Below are positions 17,964-28,300 of a stretch of DNA of 64,000 bases, piece after piece. Each line of letters opens with the position of its first letter. Within the stretch, counting starts at the first letter, position 1. Source of the stretch: Gramella sp. MAR_2010_147 (GTDB lineage: Bacteria > Bacteroidota > Bacteroidia > Flavobacteriales > Flavobacteriaceae); assembly GCF_900105135.1 (NCBI RefSeq), contig NZ_LT629741.1, forward strand, positions 1,240,001-1,304,000, written 5' to 3'. The translations under genes and the position numbers were made by a program. The notes beneath the pieces were generated by a model. The model had not been told where the DNA came from. It was given only the letters and a program-made list of their open reading frames with translations, and made no database searches.

Positions 17964-18527
17964 CTATTCGTTAATTGCTACTGCAATTCCAGAAACTGAT
18001 CTAGGATCAAGTTTGACATTTCGTTTTTGATTTCCCATTTCCAGCTTAACTTTATAGACTTCATTGTCTAGTACATCACCTCTACCTGAAGCAATATATT
18101 TATTTGAAGTCATCGTCCAACCTTTATTGGCCATGTACAGCTCTCTTCTAATATCCAGTGGCAAGACTATATCTTTAAACTTCTGAGAGGTTCTTACTAA
18201 TTCCCCTTCGTGATTAAAGTCGGCAGATAAATATCCTTTGCTGCTTTTAAAAGTTACCAGGTAAGACGAGTATTTGTCTCCTTCAAATTCAGCGATGAAG
18301 TTTTTGATGTCAAAATTAGCCTTCATAAAAGCGATAGCATTTTCAGAAAACTCTCCCGAGTATGTTTCTTCTACGGTATAAGAGAAGCTATCTCCAATTC
18401 GAGTAATCTTAGCGTCCAGTGGTGCAAAACCAACTTTTGCTTCTTCTAGCTGGGTAATTTCCTGTTCCTGAGCGTGTCCTACAAGGGTTCCTGCAATTAG
18501 CAATAAAGAAAAAATTAATGTTTTCAT
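17964..18527 (-). CDS. Secreted hypothetical protein (187 aa)
   Basis: I do not recognise a named family. There is a clear signal peptide (MKTLIFSLLLIAGTLVGHAQ), then a soluble body with beta-rich segments such as SFSYTVEETYSGEF, YLVTFKSSKGYLSADFNHEG and VYKVKLEMGNQKRNVKLD. The lack of transmembrane segments after the signal suggests a periplasmic or outer-membrane-associated protein. It has its own terminator and lies just upstream, on the same strand, of the LytTR/LytS genes; whether it is linked to them is unknown. Confidence 0.75.
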   Translation of the reverse strand: MKTLIFSLLLIAGTLVGHAQEQEITQLEEAKVGFAPLDAKITRIGDSFSYTVEETYSGEFSENAIAFMKANFDIKNFIAEFEGDKYSSYLVTFKSSKGYLSADFNHEGELVRTSQKFKDIVLPLDIRRELYMANKGWTMTSNKYIASGRGDVLDNEVYKVKLEMGNQKRNVKLDPRSVSGIAVAINE

Positions 18528-19083
18528 GATGAATGTTTTTTAATGAATAATGATTTAAACTGTTCGGTTAATCGATTAATGAAATAATTATAGCACTAAA
18601 TTACAGGTGTTTATCCTTTATTATGACAGAATGAACCAAATAGCTTAAGAATAGTATCCAGATGCATGAAAATGGAATTAAACCTCAAAAAGGCCTCGTA
18701 AAGTCGCATTATTATTAAGGTTAGGCATGCGCCCGCATTCCAGGGGTGTTCACCACATAAATGCAACAGTTAAAAGCAACTAATATGAGTTACTGGAGTA
18801 TATCTTATTAAAAGATAGATTTTAATAATCAGGAAAGAGCATAAAAAAAGGCTAACTAAAATATTTAAACCATTTTCTAGTTAGCCTTCGCAATTATTGT
18901 TTAACCAATAATTACAATATAAATATAGCTAGAGTTTTCAATATTAAGAGTTAACTGATAGCCAAAATTACCTAAAGAAATATTAAAAGTATTATTTAAG
19001 CAAAAAGGGAGGATAATACATAATTAACCCACTTAACTAAATCCCAAGAATGACTTACAGTTCTCTCCCGTTTAAGCTCTTTA
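18528..19083. other. 556-bp gap with orphan hairpins, no gene seen
   Basis: No convincing ORF is present. A comparatively GC-rich patch contains two short palindromes (ATGCGCCCGCAT at 18727-18738 and GGTGTTCACC at 18745-18754). An 11-bp hairpin at 18848-18888 looks like a terminator. The right side is plain AT-rich sequence. Confidence 0.6.
18848..18888 (-). terminator. Orphan terminator-like hairpin
   Basis: AAGGCTAACTA / TAGTTAGCCTT (11 bp, 19-nt loop) is followed on the minus strand by a run of seven T. It is about 200 nt downstream of the GapN-like gene stop and probably ends that transcript or a small RNA. Confidence 0.65.
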
Positions 19084-20667
19084 TTATAGAATATAATCTG
19101 TACTTACAAAATTAGAACTTTTACTATCCAGTAATTTTCTCAAAATTTCATTGTTATAATTTTTATCCTTACTGGCCACAAAAGTTCTTATAGAGAAAGA
19201 TCTTAAAGCATCATGCACACTTAAAGTTCCCACAGCTGAATCTTTTCTTCCTGTGAAAGGAAAAACATCTGGCCCTCTCTGGCAGGAGCTGTTAAGATTT
19301 ACTCTACAAACCAGATTCACCAAAGTATCTATTAGCGGTGCGATCTTTTCTATTCCTGTTCCAAAAAGGCTTACCTGCTGACCATAATTGGAATCAGAAA
19401 TTTCATCCAGTAACTTTTCAATAGAATTAAAAGGTTTTATGGGAATTACCGGCCCAAATTGCTCTTCCTTATACACCCTCATATCTTCGGTTACCGGGTA
19501 AAGGACTGCAGGAAAAATATAGTTTTCTGAAGTGGCTCCACCACGTTCGTTCAGTATTTTGGCTCCTTTTTTCTCTGCATCCTGTATTAATTCCTGAATA
19601 TATTTTGGCTTATCAACTTCAGGCAAAGGAGTAAGCATCACATTCTCATTCCATGGATTTCCGAACTTTAGTCCATCTACACGCTTCGCAAATCTTTTAT
19701 TGAATTCTTCCTGAATCTCTTCATGTACATATAAGATCTTTAATGCCGTACAGCGCTGTCCGTTGAAAGACAGGGTCCCTGAAATACATTCTTCTATGGC
19801 AAGATCAAGATCTGCATCTGGTAAAATAATCCCGGGATTCTTGGCTTCTAGACCCAATACCAGTCTAAGCCTGTTCTTATATGGGTGCTGATCCTGCAGA
19901 GCGATTGCAGATTTGCTATTTCCTATCAATGCGAGAACATCAATCTTACCGGTTTGCATAATAGGAGCTGCGACCACCCTTCCCCTTCCATAAATCACAT
20001 TGACCACTCCTTTTGGAAACGAACTACGAAATGCTTCTAACAATGGGGAAAGTAACAAGACACCATGTTTTGCAGGTTTAAAAACAACCGTATTCCCCAT
20101 AATTAAGGCAGGGATTAACAATGCAAAAGTTTCGTTTAGCGGATAATTATAGGGCCCCAGGCATAGAACCACCCCAAGAGGTCCACGGCGAATATGCGCA
20201 TACACCCCGTCTTTCTCATGAAATTTTGCACTATCACGATCCAGCTGTTTGTAATCTTCAATAGTATCCTTAATATACTCAACTGTACGGTCAAATTCCT
20301 TTTGAGAATCTGGAAGTGATTTACCAATTTCCCACATAAGATATTTTACAACTTGCGCGCGTTTGGTCTTCATCTGTTCCACAAAATTCTCCATACAAGA
20401 GATTCTATCAGCAACCTTCATGGTAGGCCATTCTCCCTGCCCTTTTGAATAAGCATCACATGCAGAATTTAAAACTTCCAGTGCCGTTTCCTTATCCATA
20501 TGCGGAACCGTTCCCAGCAGAGTTGGATTATAATCATCTGTAGAAGATATCGTTGAATAAACCTCATCTGTCTTCCCTTTCCATTTAATCAACTCCCCAT
20601 TAGAGAGGTAAGTTTCCTGATTTAATTGATCGGTTATCTGAAATTCCTCTGGAATATGAATATTCAT
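19084..20667 (-). CDS. gapN: NADP-dependent glyceraldehyde-3-phosphate dehydrogenase-like aldehyde dehydrogenase (GapN type)
   Basis: The 527-residue protein is a full aldehyde dehydrogenase: [20 protein letters not shown] and [12 protein letters not shown] bind cofactor, [20 protein letters not shown] contains the general-base Glu, and [17 protein letters not shown] the catalytic Cys. The LGPYNYP and NGQRCTA forms resemble non-phosphorylating GapN, which oxidises glyceraldehyde-3-phosphate directly to 3-phosphoglycerate with NADP. The next gene upstream, SerB-SerA, consumes 3-phosphoglycerate and lies only 74 nt away on the same strand, which fits. Substrate remains inferred. Confidence 0.85.
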   Translation of the reverse strand: MNIHIPEEFQITDQLNQETYLSNGELIKWKGKTDEVYSTISSTDDYNPTLLGTVPHMDKETALEVLNSACDAYSKGQGEWPTMKVADRISCMENFVEQMKTKRAQVVKYLMWEIGKSLPDSQKEFDRTVEYIKDTIEDYKQLDRDSAKFHEKDGVYAHIRRGPLGVVLCLGPYNYPLNETFALLIPALIMGNTVVFKPAKHGVLLLSPLLEAFRSSFPKGVVNVIYGRGRVVAAPIMQTGKIDVLALIGNSKSAIALQDQHPYKNRLRLVLGLEAKNPGIILPDADLDLAIEECISGTLSFNGQRCTALKILYVHEEIQEEFNKRFAKRVDGLKFGNPWNENVMLTPLPEVDKPKYIQELIQDAEKKGAKILNERGGATSENYIFPAVLYPVTEDMRVYKEEQFGPVIPIKPFNSIEKLLDEISDSNYGQQVSLFGTGIEKIAPLIDTLVNLVCRVNLNSSCQRGPDVFPFTGRKDSAVGTLSVHDALRSFSIRTFVASKDKNYNNEILRKLLDSKSSNFVSTDYIL

Positions 20668-20741
20668 AATTATCTTTTTGTTGGTTGGTTTTTATTGTTG
20701 TGTCAATTTTCAACAAATTGATCAAACTTTTGGTGTAAGCA

Positions 20742-22634
20742 CTAATACAAAACTCTGAATCTAATAGTTCCCTGAATTCCTTTTAGTTCTTTAATCACTT
20801 CTGCATCATATTCCTTATCTATATCGGTGATCACATATCCAATGGTTTCATTGGTCTTAAGGTACTGGCCAACGATATTTATATCGTGTGCTGCTAAAAC
20901 CTTGTTTATATGCGCTATAATACCTGGTTTGTTATGGTGAATATGAATTAGTCTATGCGCATTTTCCAGTATAGGTAACTGTAAATTTGGAAAATTTACA
21001 GAATTTGTGGTTCCCCCGGTATTTATATAATTAATGATCTTGCCGGGAACAAAATTTCCAATATTTTCCTGAGCTTCCTGGGTGCTTCCACCAATATGAG
21101 GAGTTAATATGAGGTTAGGTAATCCTCTTAGCGTAGATTCAAATTCTTCCTTATTGGTTTTTGGTTCTTTAGGAAACACATCTACACCAGCCCCGGTAAT
21201 TCTTCCAGACTCCATATGTTTCCTTAAAGCGTCCACATCTACCACCTGCCCCCTGGCAAGATTTAAGAATATAGAACCATTTTTCATCCAGCTAAATTCC
21301 CTGTCTCCAATCATATTCTTATTCTCCTTTCTACCATCAACATGAAGGGTTACTACATCTACCTTTTCGAATAATTCCTGAAGACTCCCACACTTAGTGG
21401 CATTTCCCAATGCCAGTTTTTCTACGAGATCATAATAATATACATCAAAACCAATAGCTTCAGCAACTACTGATAGTTGAGCCCCAATATTACCATAACC
21501 TACAATTCCAAGTTTCTTCCCTCTAATCTCGTAGCTACCCATGGCAGATTTATTCCATTCGCCCTTATGCATCTCTGCGATACGATCTGGCAGATTCCTC
21601 ATTAATAAAATGATTTCTCCAATAGCCAACTCCACTACAGATCTGGTATTACTATAAGGTGCATTAAATACTGCTACCCCTTTTTTAAGACAGGCTTCGA
21701 GATCTATTTGGTTGGTACCAATGCAAAAAGCTCCCACGGCTATAAGTCGGTTTGCATTTTCCAGTACTTTTTCTGTTAAATTCGTTTTAGATCGAATTCC
21801 TAAAACTGAAACATCTTTAATCTTTTCCGCCAGTTCATCTTCATCTAAAGCTCCGGAAATCGTAGAGACATTATACCCTTCATTTTTCATGATCGCCACA
21901 GCATCGGTATGAACATTTTCAAGGAGAAGAACCTTTATTCGGTTTTTTGGATAAGAAATTGCTTTATTCATTTTATGAAGGTATAAGAATTCATCAAGAC
22001 TTGGTGTGATATGATCGGCTTTGTCAAGAACATTATCCCGCTCAATATTTTCGGTAAAGGCGTAAAATTTATTTGCCAGCCCGGCAGCCTTTATTTCGTA
22101 ATCGTTGTAACCATCCCCAATTACATAAACATCGCCTTTGAGGCCCATTTGTTTTAGAAGCTCTACTTTTCCGTTATTGGAAGAAAGCACATTGTCCCTG
22201 TCAAAACCTGTAATTTCTCCATCTTCAGCAAAGACGAATTGATTGGCATAGACGTTTTCTTCCTTCACTCCAAGCTCACTTACAATAGGAACTATAAACT
22301 CTTTAAAACCGTTAGAAATAATATAAATACTATCCTTTTGTTCCTTGAAAAACTCTTCATTTCGAACAAAAGAGACCGAGACCATTTTCTTCAACCTCTT
22401 TACAAGCTCTGGGATATCGCTTTTATTTGCTTCCAGGATCTCCAGTCTTCTTTCAAGAGATTCCCTGAATGCCAGGTTCCCGCCCATGGCCAGATCTGTT
22501 AGCTCCTTTAAATCCTGTAGTTTTTGCTCTTTCTTAGGGTTATTTTTAAGAGATATCTCACCTAGTACATCCAGTGCTTCTACCTGGGTAAAAGTACTAT
22601 CAAAATCAATTACAAAATGCCTGTTATTCTCCAT
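20742..22634 (-). CDS. serA: Phosphoserine phosphatase-like HAD domain fused to D-3-phosphoglycerate dehydrogenase
   Basis: The 630-residue protein is a fusion. Residues 1-215 form a HAD phosphatase of the SerB type with motif I DFDSTFT, motif II IISNGF and motif IV GDGYNDYE, all intact. Residues about 230-630 form SerA: LLENVHTDAVAIMKNEGYNV, NAD site GIVGYGNIGAQLSV, LARGQVVDVDAL, catalytic His in TPHIGGSTQEAQENIG, and a C-terminal ACT domain (NKPGIIAHINKVLAAHDINI). It would catalyse the first and last steps of serine synthesis in one chain, leaving only SerC separate. The ATG at 22634 fits the HAD start. Confidence 0.92.
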   Translation of the reverse strand: MENNRHFVIDFDSTFTQVEALDVLGEISLKNNPKKEQKLQDLKELTDLAMGGNLAFRESLERRLEILEANKSDIPELVKRLKKMVSVSFVRNEEFFKEQKDSIYIISNGFKEFIVPIVSELGVKEENVYANQFVFAEDGEITGFDRDNVLSSNNGKVELLKQMGLKGDVYVIGDGYNDYEIKAAGLANKFYAFTENIERDNVLDKADHITPSLDEFLYLHKMNKAISYPKNRIKVLLLENVHTDAVAIMKNEGYNVSTISGALDEDELAEKIKDVSVLGIRSKTNLTEKVLENANRLIAVGAFCIGTNQIDLEACLKKGVAVFNAPYSNTRSVVELAIGEIILLMRNLPDRIAEMHKGEWNKSAMGSYEIRGKKLGIVGYGNIGAQLSVVAEAIGFDVYYYDLVEKLALGNATKCGSLQELFEKVDVVTLHVDGRKENKNMIGDREFSWMKNGSIFLNLARGQVVDVDALRKHMESGRITGAGVDVFPKEPKTNKEEFESTLRGLPNLILTPHIGGSTQEAQENIGNFVPGKIINYINTGGTTNSVNFPNLQLPILENAHRLIHIHHNKPGIIAHINKVLAAHDINIVGQYLKTNETIGYVITDIDKEYDAEVIKELKGIQGTIRFRVLY

Positions 22635-22830
22635 AGTACACCTGAAAATTCTAAAAAATTAAGTAGTAAAACTAAAGCTTTTTGAAACATTAAAAAACAA
22701 CGTTTTAAAGCAACAATGACCGAATTATGCAATTGACAATAAAAGCTTGAAAAATTTGTAATTCCGAAAATTTGAATTACTATCAGGAGTAATATTGAGG
22801 AAAAGTTAGAAAACAGATTCAATTTATTAT

Positions 22831-22859
22831 AAAAAAAAGTCGGATATGAATCCGACTTT
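22831..22859 (-). terminator. Strong terminator upstream of serA
   Basis: A perfect 10-bp stem AAAGTCGGAT / ATCCGACTTT with a 4-nt loop is followed on the minus strand by eight T in total. It lies about 195 nt before the serA ATG, so something transcribed from further upstream on the minus strand ends (or is attenuated) here. Confidence 0.9.
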
Positions 22860-22872
22860 CTTTTGGGCTAAT

Positions 22873-22932
22873 TCAATGATTAAAAATTAATAATTGAACA
22901 AATTCTTTAATAAACTTTATTTCATCATTCAT
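22873..22932 (-). CDS. Possible 19-aa peptide or leader ORF with Shine-Dalgarno-like GGAGG
   Basis: On the minus strand AAAAAAGGAGGTATGAATGA places a perfect GGAGG just before an ATG that opens the reading frame MNDEIKFIKEFVQLLIFNH then TGA. The terminator begins 13 nt after the stop. The GGAGG is only 1 nt from this ATG; the two following ATGs, at better spacing, give only MMK-stop. Strong Shine-Dalgarno sequences are rare in this phylum, so the element is notable, but coding is unproven. Confidence 0.35.
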   Translation of the reverse strand: MNDEIKFIKEFVQLLIFNH

Positions 22933-23156
22933 ACCTCCTTTTTTACATTACCACATTTACTTCAAAAGATATTCCAGACTTTAAAGCAAACGAACGCTAT
23001 TCATTAAATGATTAACATAATCACCCTGTTTTTCTTAAAATTATAGAATAACTTCATCTACATGGTTGCAAAATTCATTTTCGTATAACATTGTTTTATG
23101 GAAATACTTTATTCACAGCCAGTCTTTAGTATATTTATAGACTCAATTGAACATCT

Positions 23157-24005
23157 ATGGAAAAAAAGATTCTAATCCCTACTAATTTCTCTAAACACTC
23201 CTGGAATGCCCTCATTTTCTCAATGAACCTTTATAAAAAATATGCCTGCACCTTCTATTTGATTAATGTTTATCACTCACAGGGGTTTTTGAGTGAAGCA
23301 ATTCCTTTAAGTAAAAACGGTGATACCAATCCAAGCGGAAAAGAACTTTCAGAAAAAGGTCTGGAAAGAATTATGCAAGGTCTTAGTTTCAGAAAAGAGA
23401 ATCCTAATCATACTTTTGAGACCATCTCTTTTCAGGGTAGTTTGGTAGATGGAATCCAGGAAAATGCAGATAAGTTTGGAGTAGATCTAATTATTCTTGG
23501 TTCGCGTGGTGACTCTGTGCACATAAATACTTCAGAAGATATTTCAAAGATCACCGAAGATGTGGAACAATGTCCTGTTTTGGTAATTCCTGAAGTTTAT
23601 GAATGGAGAGAACAAAACAATGCAGAAATCGTTTTTCCTACCAATCTTCGAATTCCCTTCAAGCAAAAAGAATTATTAGCTTTAATAGATTTTTCTCGAA
23701 GTATGGGAGCAGCTGTTCGCATATTATATATAAATACTGAAAATAAAAAGCTAAATAAAGAACAGGAAGAAAATAGAGAAGACTTGAAACAACATTTAAA
23801 AGAAGTAAATCATAGTTTTCACATCTTAACCCAAACCACACCGGCTACAGGGGTTCATCTTTTTATTGAAAGCCGTGACAGTAACTTTCTTGCTTTGTAT
23901 CAAAGGAAGCAGGGGTTCTTCTCCAGACTTTTTTCTAAATCTGCAGTTAGTGAGATCGCTTTTGATCCTAAATTACCGGTCTTGATATTAAAGGAAGTTC
24001 AATAA
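23157..24005 (+). CDS. Universal stress protein (tandem UspA-like)
   Basis: The 282-residue protein has a UspA-type first domain: KKILIPTNFSKHSWNALIFS at the N-terminus and DLIILGSRGDSVHI with VEQCPVLVIPE at its end (residues 110-145), the Gx2Gx9G-like nucleotide region being degenerate. The second half (residues 155-282) repeats the fold more weakly, with AEIVFPTNLRIPFKQKELLAL and LPVLILKEVQ. Such proteins act in stress adaptation in the cytoplasm. It is followed by a hairpin at 24008-24049. Confidence 0.85.
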   Translation: MEKKILIPTNFSKHSWNALIFSMNLYKKYACTFYLINVYHSQGFLSEAIPLSKNGDTNPSGKELSEKGLERIMQGLSFRKENPNHTFETISFQGSLVDGIQENADKFGVDLIILGSRGDSVHINTSEDISKITEDVEQCPVLVIPEVYEWREQNNAEIVFPTNLRIPFKQKELLALIDFSRSMGAAVRILYINTENKKLNKEQEENREDLKQHLKEVNHSFHILTQTTPATGVHLFIESRDSNFLALYQRKQGFFSRLFSKSAVSEIAFDPKLPVLILKEVQ

Positions 24006-24394
24006 ACAAAGGGAACAAAAATGAATATTTCACATTAACTGTTCCCTTTGCACATCATACTCTTCATTTGGCATTATCCAAATAATCAGCAGGTATCATC
24101 TCAGCCCAACTTAATGTAGCACCCTGAATGACTTCCTTAAAGATAAGAATTTAATTGATTCGCTCCTGAATTTTTCAACCATAATTTTAGAAAAAAAACG
24201 TACTGAAATATCTTGAAATTCACTATTTATATTTTAAAACATTGCTTTTCTAAACCAGCTCTATTTTTAATGGTCTAATAAGTAAACTTTAGTCTTATTA
24301 TAACATATATAGCAGGGACAAATGCCTAATTTGCTAAATAGCATTTTAAAATGTTCGAGTTTAAAAGAATTGTTATAAGTAAAAAGATAAAGCT
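24006..24394. other. 389-bp gap after the stress-protein gene
   Basis: Apart from the 10-bp hairpin at its left end I see no ORF, RNA or repeat; the sequence is AT-rich. Confidence 0.5.
24008..24049 (+). terminator. Terminator-like hairpin after usp gene
   Basis: AAAGGGAACA / TGTTCCCTTT (10 bp) with a 22-nt loop begins 2 nt after the stop codon; the T-tract is short. Confidence 0.6.
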
Positions 24395-25072
24395 ATGAAA
24401 GTATTATTTGTACTCACTTCACATGATGAACTGGGAAATACAGGAAACAAAACAGGGTTTTGGATTGAAGAATTTGCAAATCCCTATTATAAATTATTAG
24501 ATAAAGGAGTAGAAATCACAGTTGCTACACCAAAAGGAGGAAAAGCTCCTATAGATCCCAATAGTGATACGGAAGACACCCAAACTAAAGATACCAAACG
24601 ATTCAAAAAAGATGAAGCTGCACAAATGGTGATCAATAACACCAAAGTGCTATCCAAAATGGATCCTGTCGACTTTGATGCTGTTTTTTATCCTGGTGGT
24701 CATGGTCCGCTTTGGGACCTTTCAAAAGATAAAGATTCTATCGAGCTCATTGAGACTTTTAATAATGCGAAAAAACCAATTGGTTTTGTGTGTCACGCTC
24801 CGGCAGCTCTTAAAAATGTCAAAACCCAAAATGGAGATCCTCTGGTTAAAGGAAAGAAAGTAACAGGTTTTACCAACTCTGAAGAAAAGGCCGTGCAATT
24901 AACAGAAGTAGTTCCATTTTTAGTTGAAGATATGCTAAAAGAAAATGGTGGAATCTATTCTAAAGCCGGCGACTGGGAAGAATACGCCCTGGTAGATGGA
25001 AATTTGATCACGGGTCAGAATCCGGCCTCTTCGGGACTGGTAGCTCAAAAGTTATATGAAATGCTTAATTAA
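24395..25072 (+). CDS. DJ-1/PfpI family protein (class I glutamine amidotransferase-like; Hsp31/YajL-like)
   Basis: The 225-residue protein has the ThiJ/DJ-1 core: KVLFVLTSHD at the start, GFWIEEFANPYYKLLDKG, the acid-turn segment YPGGHGPLWDL, and the nucleophile elbow GFVCHAPAALKN with Cys near residue 132. The layout with EEF followed by a longer N-terminal part resembles Hsp31-type glyoxalase III/deglycase proteins that act on methylglyoxal. Activity is inferred. A strong terminator follows at 25098. Confidence 0.9.
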   Translation: MKVLFVLTSHDELGNTGNKTGFWIEEFANPYYKLLDKGVEITVATPKGGKAPIDPNSDTEDTQTKDTKRFKKDEAAQMVINNTKVLSKMDPVDFDAVFYPGGHGPLWDLSKDKDSIELIETFNNAKKPIGFVCHAPAALKNVKTQNGDPLVKGKKVTGFTNSEEKAVQLTEVVPFLVEDMLKENGGIYSKAGDWEEYALVDGNLITGQNPASSGLVAQKLYEMLN

Positions 25073-25097
25073 AAAAGATATCTTTAAAAGTATATTG

Positions 25098-25124
25098 AGC
25101 ACTGCTATTTGCAGTGCTTTTTTT
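25098..25124 (+). terminator. Intrinsic terminator after DJ-1/PfpI gene
   Basis: AGCACTGC / GCAGTGCT (8 bp, 5-nt loop) is followed by a run of seven T. Confidence 0.92.
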
Positions 25125-25316
25125 AGGTTTAAAATGAAGTGAAAAATTGTATATCTTACCTGGCGTTTGATAACATATATCAAATACTGGTCTACGTAGA
25201 GACTAGACCTGAGAACGGTGGTTATATAGACAATCTCTTAATGCCTTTATTTAATGAACAACTAACTAAATGATAGAAGGCTTTTCTTTTATCAAAAATG
25301 CACCAACCTGCCTCTT

Positions 25317-28300
25317 GTGAAATCCCAAAATAAGGAACATAAAAAATCATCCCGAAAATGGCTTAAACGTATAAGTTTAATTCTAGCCGGGCTTTTGCTG
25401 GTCCCTTCGTTTTTATTCACAATTGGTTGGTTTAACAGGGACATGCTTATAGATGAATTGCAGGACTGGTACCGAAATAATAATAACGGTAGTCTTGAAA
25501 TAGGTGATGTTGATGCTACATTTTTAGGCGGATTCCCAAATGTAGGTTTCACTATTAAAGACGTTTATCAAACTAGTTTTGATACCATCCTTGATAAAAA
25601 CTCATCAATATTCATAAAAAAAGCCCAGGTAAGTATTTCAGCTATTGATGTTCTAAGCGGAGAAATCGCTTTCAGGAACATACAGATAGATCATGCAGAA
25701 ATCACCTCCGAGGTCATCTCAGAAAAATCTATTGCGGAATACATACGGCTAAAAAAACAGAGACAGGCTGCTTCAGGTTCCGGCTTAAAGCTTCCAGGGT
25801 GGTTACACCCGGAAAGGACAAATTTCAGTTTAAAAGATGTGAGTTTTATTGCTAAGGACACCATGCTAAATAAGTATTTTAATTTAAATATTGTACAGGC
25901 AAAAGGTAGGTTTAGAAGTAAAAATGAAATGATCACAGGTGTTCTTAATTTTAAGGTAATGGTCAATAATCTGGGATTCAACACTAAAAAAGGCAGTTAC
26001 ATTAACGGGGCGATGATCACAGGTAGCCCCGAATTTATATTGGATCGGGAAATTAGCACGTTAGATGTTTCTGAATTTCAACTAAAAATAGATGATCACC
26101 TATTTGAGACGAAAGCCGATTTCGATTTCACTGAAAATAGTTCCTATAGGTTTTCCCTTCAAAATCAGGAAACCAGTTTTAAGAAGATCAAAGAGCTATT
26201 GCCCGATAGTCTTTCTGCTAAACTCTCTAACTATGAAATTTTAGAACCTATTTCTACGGAACTTAAGTTAGACGGTAAATTCTTATATGGGGATATCCCA
26301 AATATCAATGGTTCTTTCTCTGCTGAGAATAACATTATTAGGGTAGGTGATAGCATTCAACTAAATAAAGTTCGACTAAGTGGATATTTAACAAACCATT
26401 TAAACCAGGATTCTGAAATCCCTAAACCTTCTCGCAGGGATATCAGGGTTTTCTTTGAAAACCTTTCAGGTGAAATAAAGGATATCGAAATTTCAGCTAA
26501 TAACTCTTATTACCAGTCATCAGCAAAAGCTTCAAATTTTATCAATGCTAATTTAAAGATGTCTGGTTCCAACGAAACTTTAGCAAGGCTACTTCAAAAC
26601 GATAATTTTAATTTTATTGGCGGGAATTTTAACCTGGAGACCCACATAAACGGTAATATTCCCAGTAAACACAAGCTCTTTAATTTCGCTACCGGAAGAT
26701 TCAGCTTAAACAATACAAGGGTCGTTCTAAAAAGAAACAATCTTCAGCTCCCTGTAGATGTTGTGGAATTAAGGTTGGATAATGAAAATTCAGTACTCGA
26801 GCAACTTAAAATTGACCTGCCTAATGGAGATCATTTGATATTTAAAGGGAATATTAAGAATGTATCTTCCATTCTTGAAGATAACCCCCTAATTCCTGCT
26901 ATTGCTGAAGTGTCGCTGGATTCAGATAAGCTCAACCTCAACGAACTTATCGCCACAGCCATGGAGTTTATCCCTTCTTCAGAAAAAGCAAATAACGAAT
27001 TGAAAACTCTGCATGAAACTTTTGAAGCTATTTACCAAAAGTTTCAACCGAGATTCAAACTAAACCTGCGAACCATCGAATACGATTCGATAAGCTTTAA
27101 AAATTTGATAGCAGACGTTCAACTCCTTGATGCCGAAACTGTACGGTTGAACGATCTAAATTTTGATTACAACAATGCCAAAACAGAGTTGAATGGAACA
27201 CTTAAAATTCCAAAACCAGATAATTCTTTTGAGGAGCCACTGTATGTAAATGTTAAAGCCAATTCTTCAGGGCCCATGAAGGTTTTTCAGGACCTATTTA
27301 ATATTGAACTGTTGGATATTAAGGCTGGCAAATATAGCTTCTCCGGAAATGTTACGGGAAATATTTCAAAATTTGAACAATTATTGAATAACGTAAAAGG
27401 TGATCTTAAACTTGTAGATACCCAATTTTATTATCCTAAAGCAGCAATGGATTTCGACTTTGATTCACTTACGGTAGCAATTGAGGACGCCAATATCAAT
27501 CTAGAAAGGTTTCTCTTAGAAGTGGATAATCATTATCCAATTGCCTTGCAAAGCCGGATAACTGAATTTCCAGGATTTTTACTTGACCATGTAAAGAGTG
27601 ATGGACGAGTTTTCATAGGAATGGATGCTGCATTTATCGACATGGATGACTGGATGAAAAGTCTTGAATCAATTGAATCTAATAACGAAAACAAGACCCC
27701 TAAAAATCGTGAACTCGCTGCGATTTTTAATGACATCTATAAATTTAATCCTGAATTTACATTGAAACTGGACTCACTAAAATACAAAAAACTGGTATCA
27801 AACGATATTTCGGCTAAAGTGTATTTTAAAGACAATTCAACACTTAAACTGGATGATCTTAAGATCAGGTATAAAAATTCTGAAGCGACCATTAGAGGAA
27901 ATATTGCAGCGAAAGTGATAGAAAAAGCTCGCGGTAATCAAAACCCTTTTAATTTTGAGTTTTCAGCTGAAGCCAAAGGGCAGTCCAGGGATTTGAACGA
28001 CTTATTAAAAACAGTCAATTTCTACCTTAGATCTGGTGACTTTAAATTTGATGGTAGTTACAAGGGAGAAGCACGGGATCTAAAAATTCTAAATTCCAAT
28101 GCTCAGGGTGATTTAAGTCTGGGCGAGACGATGGTAGATATTGAAGCTGCGAAAATTCAAGTCCCTATAGATAGCCTTCATTTAGTAATTAAAAATAATC
28201 TCGCCACATTGGTGAGACTGGATGTAAGCCTTCCTGGAAAAAGTTCTATAGATATCACCGGTGAAATAGATAATTTCTCAAATTTTATCAATAACGAGCA

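Larger units (their letters stand above)
22635..23156. other. 522-bp divergent intergenic region with a terminator and a tiny ORF
   Basis: It separates serA (minus) from the stress-protein gene (plus). A strong minus-strand terminator sits at 22831-22859 and a 19-codon ORF with a GGAGG sequence at 22873-22932. The remaining sequence is AT-rich with no larger ORF I trust. Confidence 0.6.

Noticed and set aside
18650..18783. Two 18-codon plus-strand ORFs in the gap (MHENGIKPQKGLVKSHYY and MRPHSRGVHHINATVKSN)
   Set aside because: Very short, no ribosome-binding or promoter support; chance ORFs are expected at this length.
22610..22822. 70-residue ORF overlapping the serA start
   Set aside because: It overlaps the strongly supported serA beginning and lacks any recognisable feature.
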